Shown piece by piece: positions 1 to 8,596 of a DNA stretch of 64,000 nucleotides; within the stretch, counting starts at the first letter, position 1; every line of letters begins with the position of its first letter. Under the pieces are notes generated by a model. It saw only the letters and a program-made list of their open reading frames with translations. It did not search any database and was not told the DNA's origin. The position numbers and the translations under genes are program-made. This stretch comes from Peptococcaceae bacterium UBA5356. GTDB taxonomy: Bacteria; Bacillota; Peptococcia; DRI-13; DTU073. Location: assembly GCA_002407935.1 (NCBI GenBank), contig DHPU01000008.1, positions 8,970-72,969 on the forward strand, read 5' to 3'.

Positions 1-882
1 GCTCCAGCTCCAGCTCCCGCTCCAACCCCAACTGCGCCCTCAACGGGGAACCCTTCCCAAGTATCATATAATGATGACAATGCAATTATTAAATATACAG
101 GGTCATGGAAGAAATTTAATAATAACAAAGCTTACCAGGGGAACTTCCACTTTTCAAGAAACAAAAATAATTACTATACGATCAACTTTACAGGGACGCA
201 GTTAAAAACATATGTGTTAAAGGATCGTTGGGCAGGGATGGCAGCCATCTATGTAGACAATGTTTATAAGGGAAAGGTTGACTGTTATAGTCGCATTCAG
301 CTTGGCAATCAGTTGCTGTATGATACCGGAGTATTACCGGCCGGCAATCATTCGGTGAAGGTAGTATTATTGCGGAAGAAAAACATTTCGTCACTGGGAT
401 ATTATCATTATGTTGATCGGGTTGAAGTATCAAATGATGGGACAGACTCAAAAGGAAGCGATAATGCGTCACAAAGCAAGAACCCGGCGCCACAAGTTAA
501 TAATGCAATCTATAATGATAATAACTCCAATATCAAATATACGGGTTCGTGGGGGGTAGGTAGCAATAAGTCCGCTTATATGGGAGATTATCGTTCTTCG
601 AATCTGAAAGGTGACTTTTATACGATCAATTTTACAGGTAAACAGCTGAGGGCATATGGGCAAAAAGATGATTGGTGTGGGAAGGCGGACATTTATGTAG
701 ATGGTGTTTTTAAAAAGACAATTGACTGTTATAGTTCCGCGGTCTCTCCCAATCAATTATTGTATGACACAGGTGTATTATCTGCCGGGAATCACACAGT
801 AAAACTTGTCGTGTTACATCAAAAAAATGACTCGGCGCATGAATATTATATAAATGCCGATAAGTTTGAAATAACCCCTTAG
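1..882 (+). CDS. Secreted carbohydrate-binding-like protein, C-terminal part (5' truncated by window)
   Basis: The frame is open from base 1, so the N-terminus lies outside the window. The visible part starts with an Ala-Pro repeat linker, typical of an interdomain hinge in an exported protein. Two copies of a beta-rich module of about 130 residues follow, at roughly residues 23-148 and 168-293 of the visible part. Each copy has the pattern YND(D/N)N..IKYTGSW, then YYTINFTG or FYTINFTG, IYVD(N/G)V(Y/F)K, DCYS, QLLYDTGVL and AGNH(S/T)VK. This resembles the galactose-binding-like jelly-roll modules appended to bacterial glycosidases and esterases. The function of the missing part cannot be read. 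No catalytic motif is visible. A terminator-like hairpin follows the stop. Confidence 0.6.
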   Translation, partial: APAPAPAPTPTAPSTGNPSQVSYNDDNAIIKYTGSWKKFNNNKAYQGNFHFSRNKNNYYTINFTGTQLKTYVLKDRWAGMAAIYVDNVYKGKVDCYSRIQLGNQLLYDTGVLPAGNHSVKVVLLRKKNISSLGYYHYVDRVEVSNDGTDSKGSDNASQSKNPAPQVNNAIYNDNNSNIKYTGSWGVGSNKSAYMGDYRSSNLKGDFYTINFTGKQLRAYGQKDDWCGKADIYVDGVFKKTIDCYSSAVSPNQLLYDTGVLSAGNHTVKLVVLHQKNDSAHEYYINADKFEITP

Positions 883-919
883 CCCAATACAATAGTCGTT
901 TTTTACAGTTTAAATAGGC

Positions 920-954
920 AAAAGGCTCCTAGGCATTGAACCTGGGGGCCTTTT
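920..954 (+). terminator. Rho-independent terminator of the carbohydrate-binding protein gene
   Basis: Stem AAAAGGCTCCTAGG pairs imperfectly with CCTGGGGGCCTTTT across a short loop, and the T-rich 3' arm is followed by ATTGATTTTT. It lies 38 bases after the upstream stop codon. Confidence 0.65.
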
Positions 955-1035
955 ATTGATTTTTCGGTGTTGGCTGACAAAACGGCGTAGCGTTTGATAA
1001 ACTAATATTCATATTAAGAGAATAAACCCTGATTT

Positions 1036-1266
1036 TTACACCAAATCTACAGAAAAACAGCCGTGATCCTTTGATATAAAGGGGGTTGCGGCCTCTCCGT
1101 CGGTAAGGGCGGTGCGGCAGTATTCTCCCAAATCCTCTTTTACTTCCAAATGCACAGCCGTAATAGCGGCTCCGTTATTAGCGATCGTGATTTCCCCGAT
1201 TTTTGTTTCATAAACGTAGTATGTATTTTGGCGTATCAGTGCTGTATTATTTGGATGTTTTTTCAT
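1036..1266 (-). pseudogene. Remnant of a methylated-DNA--protein-cysteine methyltransferase (N-terminal domain only)
   Basis: This 76-codon frame reads like the ribonuclease-H-like N-terminal domain of Ogt/MGMT proteins: YVYETKIGEITIANNG, then AAITAVHL, then an acidic stretch and TALTDGEAA, where family members have a TPL..EA..QL helix. It stops after 76 residues, whereas the family is usually about 160-175. It lacks the catalytic PCHR motif and the helix-turn-helix DNA-binding part. No continuation was seen in the 150 bases downstream on the same strand. A truncated gene or decayed remnant fits best. The family match is my own reading of weak similarity, so an unrelated small protein is possible. 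Confidence 0.4.
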
Positions 1267-1372
1267 AATCTCACCGCCTGTTTTGTCAAATCAATATTTA
1301 TTTTATATAAGTATCATAATCTATCGGGGCTATTGCAGACAACTCCCTAATACGTAGGAAAATGAATACAAA

Positions 1373-1398
1373 AAAGATAGGGAAGAATCCCTATCTTT
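1373..1398 (-). terminator. Terminator of the L,D-transpeptidase gene, overlapping its stop codon
   Basis: Perfect 10-bp inverted repeat AAAGATAGGG / CCCTATCTTT with a 6-base loop. Read on the minus strand it ends in a run of T. The right arm overlaps the last codon and stop of the minus-strand gene at 1391. Confidence 0.8.
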
Positions 1399-2026
1399 GG
1401 ATGATTACCGGTGTACCTATTGAGACATAGTCATAAATTTCTTCTGCGTCTTTATTACTAAGCCCAACGCAACCCCAAGTCCAATTACTACCAAATTCCG
1501 GTACACTGCCTCCGTGTATCCCTACTCCACCTCCGAGAGCAGTATGTTGAGGCGGCGCTTTTTTCTGGTTAAATGCTGTAACAATCTTATTATATGTTAC
1601 TTTGTCAATTAAGCCGGTTTTAAGACCGCGCCTGCCATCTTCAATGTTGGGATAACTCAGCCTCATCCAACGTGAGCCAAGGTATTCGTCGGCCGGTGAT
1701 AACACAGATTTTTCACAAACATAAAAAGTTCCTTCCGGAGTTTTATGATCACCGGAAATCTTTTTATCACCCATTCCACTGTCGCCAAACTCGGCATGGT
1801 ATGTTTTAATCGGTTGGCCATCCAGCATAATAGTAAGAAGCTGCTCAGATTTATCCACGAAGATGGTTAATTTATTTTTATTTAATGTTTTAGAAGCGGG
1901 GATAGTAGCAGCTATTAATTCCTGGCGAGGAAGGGAAGCTTGGCTCAAGAAGAGAGTTATTAACAGAATGACGGTAAATAAAAATATAATTTTACGTTTA
2001 TCCTTTTTACGCTTGTCCTTTTTCAT
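1391..2026 (-). CDS. L,D-transpeptidase (YkuD family), membrane-anchored or secreted
   Basis: This 211-residue protein has a very basic start (MKKDKRKKDKRK), a hydrophobic segment at about residues 13-30 and a YkuD catalytic domain from about residue 52 onward. The domain begins with LTIFVDKSEQLLTIM and contains DHKTPEGTFYV. It ends with the active-site signature: His171 in GIHGG and Cys186 in WTWGCVGLS, at the H-x14-C spacing usual for this family. Such enzymes make 3-3 peptidoglycan cross-links or attach proteins to peptidoglycan outside the membrane. No LysM domain is present. The gene is monocistronic and divergent from the leuS T-box promoter. A GGGG-rich ribosome site lies just upstream of the ATG on the minus strand. 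Confidence 0.85.
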   Translation of the reverse strand: MKKDKRKKDKRKIIFLFTVILLITLFLSQASLPRQELIAATIPASKTLNKNKLTIFVDKSEQLLTIMLDGQPIKTYHAEFGDSGMGDKKISGDHKTPEGTFYVCEKSVLSPADEYLGSRWMRLSYPNIEDGRRGLKTGLIDKVTYNKIVTAFNQKKAPPQHTALGGGVGIHGGSVPEFGSNWTWGCVGLSNKDAEEIYDYVSIGTPVIIQR

Positions 2027-2120
2027 AAAAACCTTCGACCCCTTTCTTTACTATTTCGATAATGTTTAACAACACTTAAATAGTTTAACATAAATTAGAT
2101 TAGGCTTGTTCCGGTAATGT

Positions 2121-2149
2121 TTGACTTCTCGGGGTATTTTATATATAAT
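2121..2149 (+). promoter_or_regulatory. Sigma-A type promoter of the leuS T-box transcript
   Basis: TTGACT at 2121-2126 and TATAAT at 2144-2149 are separated by exactly 17 bases, close to the housekeeping consensus. Transcription would start near 2156 and run into the T-box leader. Confidence 0.75.
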
Positions 2150-2164
2150 TTTTATGTCATAATT

Positions 2165-2430
2165 AATAAAAATGATAATAGCGATGAGAGGATTCAGTAA
2201 ATCAGCGTGATATTGCAGAGAGCTGTCGGAAGGTGCGAGACGGCATATTTCTGATTGAACTCGTCCTGGAGCAAATAGGGATTATTTAGAAGTAATCCTG
2301 ATCGGGAGGAACCCCGTTATCAGCTAGCAAGTGGATAATTTGGTGTTTCCAAATTATCAATAAGGGTGGTACCGCGAGAATAACCTCTCGTCCCTTTCAG
2401 GGGAATGAGGTTATTTTTTTTAATGTGAAA
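2165..2430 (+). promoter_or_regulatory. T-box leader (tRNA-Leu sensing) controlling leuS
   Basis: The conserved T-box AAGGGTGGTACCGCG at 2362-2376 is followed by a terminator stem AATAACCTC (2379-2387) / GAGGTTATT (2407-2415) with a T run. The T-box partly competes with this stem. In stem I the specifier context GAACTCGTCC puts CTC, a leucine codon, at 2260-2262, which agrees with the downstream leucyl-tRNA synthetase. By the known mechanism, uncharged tRNA-Leu pairs with the specifier and with the T-box bulge and favours read-through into leuS. The 5' boundary is approximate. No open reading frame is expected in the 460 bases before leuS. Confidence 0.92.
2379..2422 (+). terminator. Regulated terminator of the leuS T-box
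   Basis: Nine-base perfect stem AATAACCTC / GAGGTTATT followed by a run of T. It is the terminator half of the T-box switch upstream of leuS. Confidence 0.85.
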
Positions 2431-2487
2431 AGCTTATGAAGTTGAGTATGATGATTGTTGATAAGATTAAGTTAGGAGGAAAGCGCA

Positions 2488-4986
2488 GTGCAGGAAAAAT
2501 ACAATTTCAAAGAAATTGAAAAAAAGTGGCAGGACAAATGGGAAAGCAGTTCATTGAATAGCGTTAAGGAAGATTTACAAAAAGAAAAATATTACTGCTT
2601 GGAAATGTTCCCGTATCCCTCCGGAAACTTGCATATGGGTCATGTACGAAACTATTCTATTGGTGATGTGGTAGCCCGTTTTAAGATGATGAGAGGATTT
2701 AATGTTCTTCATCCCATGGGTTGGGATTCTTTTGGGCTTCCGGCGGAAAATGCCGCTATTAAAAATAAAATTCCTCCGGCTACATGGACCATGGATAATA
2801 TTCAAAACATGAAAGATCAACTGAAATCTATGGGGATTAGTTATGACTGGGAAAGAGAGTTTACAACATCGCTCCCTGATTATTATAAATGGACCCAATG
2901 GCTTTTCCTGCAATTTTACGAACATGGTTTGGCTTATAAGAAAAAAGGGCATGTTAATTGGTGCCCGGATTGTGCTACGGTTTTAGCAAATGAACAGGTA
3001 GTTAACGGGGCTTGTGAACGGTGTGACACGCCCGTAGAAAAGAAGGCGTTAGATCAATGGTATTTCCGGATAACCGATTATGCACAGGAGCTTTTGGATA
3101 GTTTGGAGGATTTGCCCGGTTGGCCGGATAAGGTTAAGACGATGCAGGAAAACTGGATTGGACGCAGCGAAGGGGCCGAGATATATTTTACGGAGGAAAC
3201 GACCGGAGAAAGAATTCGTGTTTATACCACACGTCCGGATACGGCTTTTGGGGTGACTTATGTCGTGTTGGCACCGGAACATCCGATGGTGGAGAGATTT
3301 ATTGAAGGTACCGAATATCAACAACCGGTGAGGGATTTTGTGAAAAAAGTACAACAAATGAGTGAAATTGTTCGTACTTCAGCGGAAACAGAAAAAGAAG
3401 GGATGTTTATCGGGGCCTATGTTCTAAATCCGGTAAATCAAGAAAAAATACCTGTTTGGGTAGCTAATTATGTTTTATATGAATATGGTACAGGTGCGGT
3501 CATGGGTGTACCGGCACATGATGAAAGGGATTTTATGTTTGCCCGGAAATATCAGCTCCCGATTCGTTTGGTTATTCAGCCGTTTGACACTGAAATTACT
3601 GAGGATACGGAGGTTAATCCGCAAGAAATAACGGAAGCTTACGTCGGAGAGGGAATAATGGTTAATTCCGGATCCTTTAACGGCCTTACTAATCAAGAGG
3701 GTTTACGTAAGATCCCTGAATATCTGGAAAAGATACGCGCAGGCAAAATGAAGGTAAATTATCGCTTGCGAGATTGGCTTATTTCTCGTCAACGTTACTG
3801 GGGAGCGCCTATTCCGATCGTTTATTGTGAAAAGTGTGGAGCTCAAGCGGTGTCGGAAAAAGAATTACCGGTAATTCTTCCGTTGGATGTAGAGTTTCGC
3901 CCTACTGGGGAATCGCCCCTTAACCATATTGCGGAATTTCTGCATACCGAGTGCCCTAAGTGTGGCGGGCCAGCTAGAAGAGAAACAGATACGATGGATA
4001 CCTTTGTTTGTTCTTCCTGGTATTTTTTACGCTATACTGATTCTCAAAATGCAGAGGAAGCTTTTAAGCGGGAGAAAGCAGATTATTGGATGAATGTCGA
4101 TCAATATATTGGTGGCGTAGAACATGCGATTCTGCATTTAATGTATGCTCGTTTCTTTACGAAGGCGTTAGCGGATTTTGGCTTATTGGCAGCAAGGGAA
4201 CCTTTTCAAAATTTGTTAACACAGGGCATGGTGCTGAAAGAAGGCACGAAGATGTCTAAATCCAAAGGCAATGTAGTTAGTCCTGAGGAAATTATTAAGC
4301 AATATGGAGCGGATACGGCTCGCCTCTTTATCCTTTTTGCTGCACCGCCGGAAAGAGATTTGGAATGGAGCGACCAGGGCGTAGAAGGTTGTTATCGGTT
4401 CATTAACCGGGTGTGGCGTCTCGTCTATAGTTATAAAGAGGAGCTAAATAATAACAGTGCTTCTTTTCTTGATACAGCTGTGTCTTCAGAAGAAGACAAA
4501 AATTTAAAGCGGCTTTTGCATGGCACGATTAAGAAAGTGACAGAGGATTTGGATCTTCGCTTTAACTTTAATACGGCCATAAGTGCGATTATGGAGCTGG
4601 TTAATGGTCTTTATCATTACCGGGAAAAGAAGCCACAGAATAAAAACCTCTTACAGGAAAGTATGGAGGCACTCATTGTACTTTTAGCACCTTTTGCCCC
4701 ACATCTTAGTGAAGAACTTTGGGAGGTTATCGGTCATACGGAAAGCGTTCATTTTCAGTCTTGGCCTAAATATAATGAAGAAGCTTTAAAGGTTGAGAAA
4801 GTGGAAATCGTTTTACAGATTAACGGAAAAGTAAGAGAACGTCTGATTGTTCCTGCTGCGATAGATCGTGTAGCATTAGAAAAGATGGCCTTGTCCACGG
4901 AAAAGGCTAAAGCAGCTATGGCAGATAAGCAGATTGTTAAAGTTATCACTATCCCGGATAAATTAGTTAATATTGTTTTAAAATAA
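2488..4986 (+). CDS. leuS: Leucyl-tRNA synthetase
   Basis: A class I aminoacyl-tRNA synthetase that charges tRNA-Leu in the cytoplasm. Its 832 residues match the bacterial LeuS length. The HIGH-type signature is HMGH at residues 49-52 after FPYPSGNL. The KMSKS loop is at residues 588-592 in [10 protein letters not shown]. In between lies the CP1 editing domain, with TTRPDTAFG and the GVPAHDERD segment typical of leucine editing. A Zn-ribbon-like CxxC pair (CEKC..CPKC) sits before the catalytic C-terminal half, and the anticodon-binding helices follow. A GTG start is chosen because TAGGAGGA lies 7 bases upstream. The gene is expressed behind a T-box with a CTC specifier, so it responds to leucine charging. 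Confidence 0.97.
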   Translation: MQEKYNFKEIEKKWQDKWESSSLNSVKEDLQKEKYYCLEMFPYPSGNLHMGHVRNYSIGDVVARFKMMRGFNVLHPMGWDSFGLPAENAAIKNKIPPATWTMDNIQNMKDQLKSMGISYDWEREFTTSLPDYYKWTQWLFLQFYEHGLAYKKKGHVNWCPDCATVLANEQVVNGACERCDTPVEKKALDQWYFRITDYAQELLDSLEDLPGWPDKVKTMQENWIGRSEGAEIYFTEETTGERIRVYTTRPDTAFGVTYVVLAPEHPMVERFIEGTEYQQPVRDFVKKVQQMSEIVRTSAETEKEGMFIGAYVLNPVNQEKIPVWVANYVLYEYGTGAVMGVPAHDERDFMFARKYQLPIRLVIQPFDTEITEDTEVNPQEITEAYVGEGIMVNSGSFNGLTNQEGLRKIPEYLEKIRAGKMKVNYRLRDWLISRQRYWGAPIPIVYCEKCGAQAVSEKELPVILPLDVEFRPTGESPLNHIAEFLHTECPKCGGPARRETDTMDTFVCSSWYFLRYTDSQNAEEAFKREKADYWMNVDQYIGGVEHAILHLMYARFFTKALADFGLLAAREPFQNLLTQGMVLKEGTKMSKSKGNVVSPEEIIKQYGADTARLFILFAAPPERDLEWSDQGVEGCYRFINRVWRLVYSYKEELNNNSASFLDTAVSSEEDKNLKRLLHGTIKKVTEDLDLRFNFNTAISAIMELVNGLYHYREKKPQNKNLLQESMEALIVLLAPFAPHLSEELWEVIGHTESVHFQSWPKYNEEALKVEKVEIVLQINGKVRERLIVPAAIDRVALEKMALSTEKAKAAMADKQIVKVITIPDKLVNIVLK

Positions 4987-5038
4987 GTAAGCCTACAGGA
5001 AGATAGTGTGGAAATCTAAAACAAAGGCGGGATTAAAA

Positions 5039-5716
5039 ATGAAAAAAGTCTATGAGGGTAAGACGAAAACAGTTTATGAGGCTGAAGATGGGAACTATCT
5101 ATTGTTGTTTAAAGATGACGTCACAGGAGACGGGGATATCGTTGATCCCGGTGGAAATACGGTAGTAGGTAGAGTAGAAGGTAAGGGCAATGCCTCTTTA
5201 AGGATGTCCAGATATTTCTTTGAGATATTGCAAGATGCCGGAATCCCTACTCACTATGTCGAGGCCAATTTAGATAATAATACGATGCTTGTGAAGAAAG
5301 CGGAGCACTTTGGTAGTGGTTTAGAGTTTGTATGCAGGCTGCAGGCTACCGGTAGCTTTATTCGTAGATATGGGAAGTATGCTCAGGAAGGTCAGCCGCT
5401 GGATTATTTAGTAGAGATTACTTTAAAGGATGATTTAAGAGGAGATCCTTTAGTTAATGATGAAACTTTAGTTCAGCTTAACTTGATGACTGCTGAGGAA
5501 ATAAATAATGTGAAGAAAACAACGAAGGATATTACGCGGTTAATTAAGAAGAAGTATGATGAATTAGGATTAGAATTGATTGATATTAAACTGGAGTTTG
5601 GCAGGGTTGAGGGAAAGATTGCGCTGATCGACGAAATATCCGGGGATAACATGAGGGTTAAACAGGATGATAGAATCCTGCTGCAAAAGAAACTTTGCGA
5701 AATAGTTTGTGGTTAA
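5039..5716 (+). CDS. purC: Phosphoribosylaminoimidazole-succinocarboxamide synthase (SAICAR synthetase)
   Basis: This ATP-dependent ligase of purine synthesis joins CAIR and aspartate to form SAICAR. The ATG at 5039 gives 225 residues and places the family start KKVYEGKTKTVYE at the very N-terminus. An in-frame GTG at 5006 would add 11 residues that do not fit the family. Visible family segments are LLFKDDVT, GNASLRMSRYFFEIL, VCRLQATGSFIRRYG, DDLRGDPLVNDE, IDIKLEFGR and IDEISGDNMR. The sequence is divergent from the Bacillus form in its middle part. It stands alone here without other pur genes, downstream of leuS, so co-transcription with leuS is possible. Confidence 0.85.
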   Translation: MKKVYEGKTKTVYEAEDGNYLLLFKDDVTGDGDIVDPGGNTVVGRVEGKGNASLRMSRYFFEILQDAGIPTHYVEANLDNNTMLVKKAEHFGSGLEFVCRLQATGSFIRRYGKYAQEGQPLDYLVEITLKDDLRGDPLVNDETLVQLNLMTAEEINNVKKTTKDITRLIKKKYDELGLELIDIKLEFGRVEGKIALIDEISGDNMRVKQDDRILLQKKLCEIVCG

Positions 5717-5763
5717 GGCTAACGGCACTTGCGGAATTATTTAAGATGGGATGTGATAAAAAA

Positions 5764-6447
5764 ATGCTGTTCAAGGGTGTAGTTTTTGATTTGGATGGGA
5801 CATTACTTAATTCGCTGGAGGATTTAGCCGATTCTACTAATACGGTATTGGCAAGGCTCGGGTTCCCTTGTCATGAGCTGGAAAAGTATAATTATTTTGT
5901 AGGGGACGGGATGTTTAATCTGCTGCGCAGGGCTTTACCTGCCGAGCGGCAAGAGGATAATGATTTTATTAAAAAATGTGTGGTAGCAATGAAGGAAGAG
6001 TACAGTAAACATTGGAGTGATAAAACCAGACCTTATCATGGAGTTATGGATTTGCTTCGGATATTACGGAAAAAAGAGTTGAAACTGGCCGTCTTATCTA
6101 ATAAGCCGCATGAATTTACGCAGGTGGTAGTTGAAAAGTATTTTCCCGGGCATTTTGATCTGGCTTTCGGAGAAAGATCCGGTATTCCAAGAAAACCGGA
6201 TCCGCAAGGGGCGTTAGCTATAGCTGAGGCTATGCAGCTTACGCCTGCCGAGTTCTTGTATCTGGGAGATACCAATACGGATATGCGGACGGCCGTTGCC
6301 GCCGGCATGTTTCCGGTTGGGGTGCTTTGGGGTTTTCGATCGGCAGAAGAGATCTTGGCCGCCGGAGCCAAGGTCTTAATTGAGCATCCGTCGGAACTGC
6401 TGAAATCATTAAACTACCCTTCCTTCCAAGGACATTGTACGACTTGA
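5764..6447 (+). CDS. HAD-family phosphatase, phosphoglycolate phosphatase-like
   Basis: This 227-residue hydrolase of the haloacid dehalogenase superfamily has all four motifs. Motif I is FDLDGT, with nucleophile Asp9 and acid/base Asp11. Motif II is the serine in LSNKPHE, motif III the lysine in RKPDP, and motif IV is LGDTNTDM. The helical C1 cap between motifs I and II fits the Gph/PGPase group that dephosphorylates 2-phosphoglycolate or related small phosphates. The start is chosen at ATG 5764 because the motif then begins at the N-terminus as in the family. A TTG at 5695 inside purC and an ATG at 5746 are possible upstream starts. The true substrate is not visible. Confidence 0.8.
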   Translation: MLFKGVVFDLDGTLLNSLEDLADSTNTVLARLGFPCHELEKYNYFVGDGMFNLLRRALPAERQEDNDFIKKCVVAMKEEYSKHWSDKTRPYHGVMDLLRILRKKELKLAVLSNKPHEFTQVVVEKYFPGHFDLAFGERSGIPRKPDPQGALAIAEAMQLTPAEFLYLGDTNTDMRTAVAAGMFPVGVLWGFRSAEEILAAGAKVLIEHPSELLKSLNYPSFQGHCTT

Positions 6448-6511
6448 CAGGATAACAAAAATCGGCTAAACTAAAATCATAATTTTGGTTAGACACACAG
6501 GAGAGATAACG

Positions 6512-7765
6512 ATGTATATACCACGGGCGGCAGAAAACACCGTAATAAAAATCGCGGAGACCTTCCCCGTTTTGTTGGTGACCGGTCCCCGTCAGGTCGG
6601 CAAGTCCACTATGCTGGAGAAGTTGTCTGACGGGAAAAGGAGGATTGTCACTTTGGATGACCCTGACGTGCGGTTGTTGGCAAAGCGCGACCCGGCGTTG
6701 TTCATGCAACGGTACACGCCTCCCGTGCTGATTGACGAGATTCAGTATGCGCCGGAGTTGCTTCCGTACATCAAGATGGCAGTAGACCGTTCAAAGCGGA
6801 ATGGTGATTATTGGCTGACTGGTTCTCAGGCGTTCCGATTGATGAAGGATGTCAGCGAATCGCTGGCCGGTAGAGTGGGCATCGTGAATCTGCTTGGCTT
6901 GTCTTCCAGTGAGATCAACGGCGTATCTTCTGAGATCTTTTCAACGAACCCTTCCGGACTGATGAAACGCCTTAATGAAGTACCTAGGCAGGGCCTTAAC
7001 GATGTGTATGCAAGGATTTTCAAGGGCTCCATGCCGCGTTTGTACGCGGATGAAAACGTCGCGTGGGAAACCTTCTATCGTTCCTATGTGGAGACCTATT
7101 TGCAGCGGGACATCCGCGATCTGTCGCAAGTCGCTGATGAAATGGCATTTTTCAGTTTTATGACCATAGTGGCCGCAAGAACCGCAAAGCCCATTGTCTA
7201 TGAGGAAATCGCCAACGAAGCAGGAATCAGCGCACCGACGGCCAAAAAGTGGCTGTCGATCTTGGCCTCCTCTCACATCATAGCAATTGTTCAGCCATAT
7301 CACAACAACGTCCTCAAGCGCGTAACTAAGATGCCGCTGCTCCATTTTCTAGATACCGGTCTTTGTGCTTATCTCCTGAAATGGGGCAACCCGGAGGCAC
7401 TGGAAAAAGGCGCAATGTCTGGTGCATTCTTTGAAAGCCATGTGTTTTCGGAGATTTATAAGAGCTTTCTGAATGCCGGCAAAGAGCCGCCGCTCTTCTA
7501 TTACCGGGACAAAGATCAAAAGGAAATCGACCTGCTTATATACGAAAACGCTACTCTCTATCCTGTTGAAGTGAAGAAAGCGGCCTCCCCGGGAAAAGAG
7601 GCTATCAAGCACTTCAATGTCCTTGAACCGGTTAAGGAACCGGAAAAAATTGGGGAGCTTAATCAATTCAAAATCGACATAGGAACCGGAGCCGTGATCT
7701 GTATGGCGGACGATTTACTCCCGCTAGATAGAAAGAATTGGTATGTCCCCGTGTGGCTCATATAA
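6512..7765 (+). CDS. AAA-family ATPase with DUF4143 domain
   Basis: This 417-residue protein has an N-terminal AAA_14 ATPase with Walker A GPRQVGKST (residues 25-33) and Walker B VLIDEIQY with Asp75-Glu76. Further in are LTGSQAF and a RDIRDLSQV segment, then a winged-helix-like region. The C-terminus has the DUF4143 restriction-endonuclease-like fold, with FFESHVFSEI, YYRDKDQKEIDLLI and LYPVEVKKA. Proteins of this type are common accessory genes whose cellular role is not established. ATG 6512 has CAGGAGAG 7 bases upstream. Codon use is more GC-rich than in the neighbours, which suggests acquisition by transfer. There is no obvious partner gene. Confidence 0.85.
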   Translation: MYIPRAAENTVIKIAETFPVLLVTGPRQVGKSTMLEKLSDGKRRIVTLDDPDVRLLAKRDPALFMQRYTPPVLIDEIQYAPELLPYIKMAVDRSKRNGDYWLTGSQAFRLMKDVSESLAGRVGIVNLLGLSSSEINGVSSEIFSTNPSGLMKRLNEVPRQGLNDVYARIFKGSMPRLYADENVAWETFYRSYVETYLQRDIRDLSQVADEMAFFSFMTIVAARTAKPIVYEEIANEAGISAPTAKKWLSILASSHIIAIVQPYHNNVLKRVTKMPLLHFLDTGLCAYLLKWGNPEALEKGAMSGAFFESHVFSEIYKSFLNAGKEPPLFYYRDKDQKEIDLLIYENATLYPVEVKKAASPGKEAIKHFNVLEPVKEPEKIGELNQFKIDIGTGAVICMADDLLPLDRKNWYVPVWLI

Positions 7766-7808
7766 GCAATATCAAGGCACTTTCACCACGTAATTTTAGT
7801 ACGGCCAG

Positions 7809-8420
7809 TCAAGATTCCGGTGCAGATACCGCCAGACTGGTTTTAAGCAGGGTGCAAAATTCGTCAAGGGATTGTTCAAGATTATCAAAATTATGGTTGT
7901 AGTTTTCTGCTGCTGTATTTGCTGTTGTTTTTGTTGTAATGGCAAAAAGCAGTTCATTTAAAAAACCGGAAATAAAGAGAGAGATGTTTTGGGTATTGCA
8001 GGGGCGAATTTTTTTCTCGTCAATGCCTTGCTGTAAAATGGCGGAGATAATTAAGGAAAGCTGTGAGAAGTTAGCGAGGGAAGTGAGGCCATAACGATGA
8101 GCGTTCATTCTTTCCGCAAGGAGAATTATCGCAATGTCCGGTTCTTTTTGGAATTCTTGGAGATGAAAGTTGAGAATCCCGTTTATTTTTAAAAACCAGT
8201 CCATGCGCCAGTTCTTCATGTTTTGGTAAAAGGCAGCTCTTTTTTCAAATTCTACGGCAAAGATATAGTCGAGGATTTCTTCTTTGGAAGTAAAATAATT
8301 ATAAAGGGTACCTACAGCTACTTTCGCTTCTTTGGCAATTTTATCCGTAGTAGCATTAAAGAAGCCATCGCGGGCGATTATTTTAATGGCCGCTTCTCTG
8401 ATTTGTTCTTTTTTAGGCAT
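7809..8420 (-). CDS. TetR/AcrR-family transcriptional regulator
   Basis: A 203-residue one-domain repressor type. The N-terminal helix-turn-helix occupies about residues 5-47 (REAAIKIIARDGFFNATTD, then KEAKVAVGTLYNYFTSKEE), which is the TetR_N signature. The all-helical C-terminal domain would bind an unknown ligand. The ATG has AGGAGG 5 bases upstream on the minus strand. A near-palindrome overlaps the promoter-proximal region at 8431-8448, consistent with autorepression. TetR genes often sit beside an efflux or metabolic target, but the neighbours here are comEA (divergent) and the DUF4143 ATPase, and neither is a typical target. Confidence 0.88.
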   Translation of the reverse strand: MPKKEQIREAAIKIIARDGFFNATTDKIAKEAKVAVGTLYNYFTSKEEILDYIFAVEFEKRAAFYQNMKNWRMDWFLKINGILNFHLQEFQKEPDIAIILLAERMNAHRYGLTSLANFSQLSLIISAILQQGIDEKKIRPCNTQNISLFISGFLNELLFAITTKTTANTAAENYNHNFDNLEQSLDEFCTLLKTSLAVSAPES

Positions 8421-8430
8421 AATTTCCTCC

Positions 8431-8448
8431 TGAGTGAGTAATCATTCA
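8431..8448. promoter_or_regulatory. Candidate operator of the TetR regulator
   Basis: Imperfect inverted repeat TGAGTGA-GTAA-TCATTCA, matching at 6 of 7 positions per arm, located 11 bases upstream of the TetR-family start codon. The position fits an autoregulatory operator. This is inference from symmetry and location only. Confidence 0.45.
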
Positions 8449-8596
8449 TCAAGTAATTATCCTTATAATAGAGCAAAACTTTGGTTAACGTCAAGTAAAA
8501 AATAAAGATTATATAAAAAAAGGAAAATCATGCAGGATAATCTAATTAAAGAGCGAATTATGAAAATATATTAAATTTAGTTAGGACGGTTTGAAG

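Noticed and set aside
1150..1350. Plus-strand 66-codon frame across the Ogt remnant
   Set aside because: It has no ribosome site and is the complement of a frame with recognisable protein motifs.
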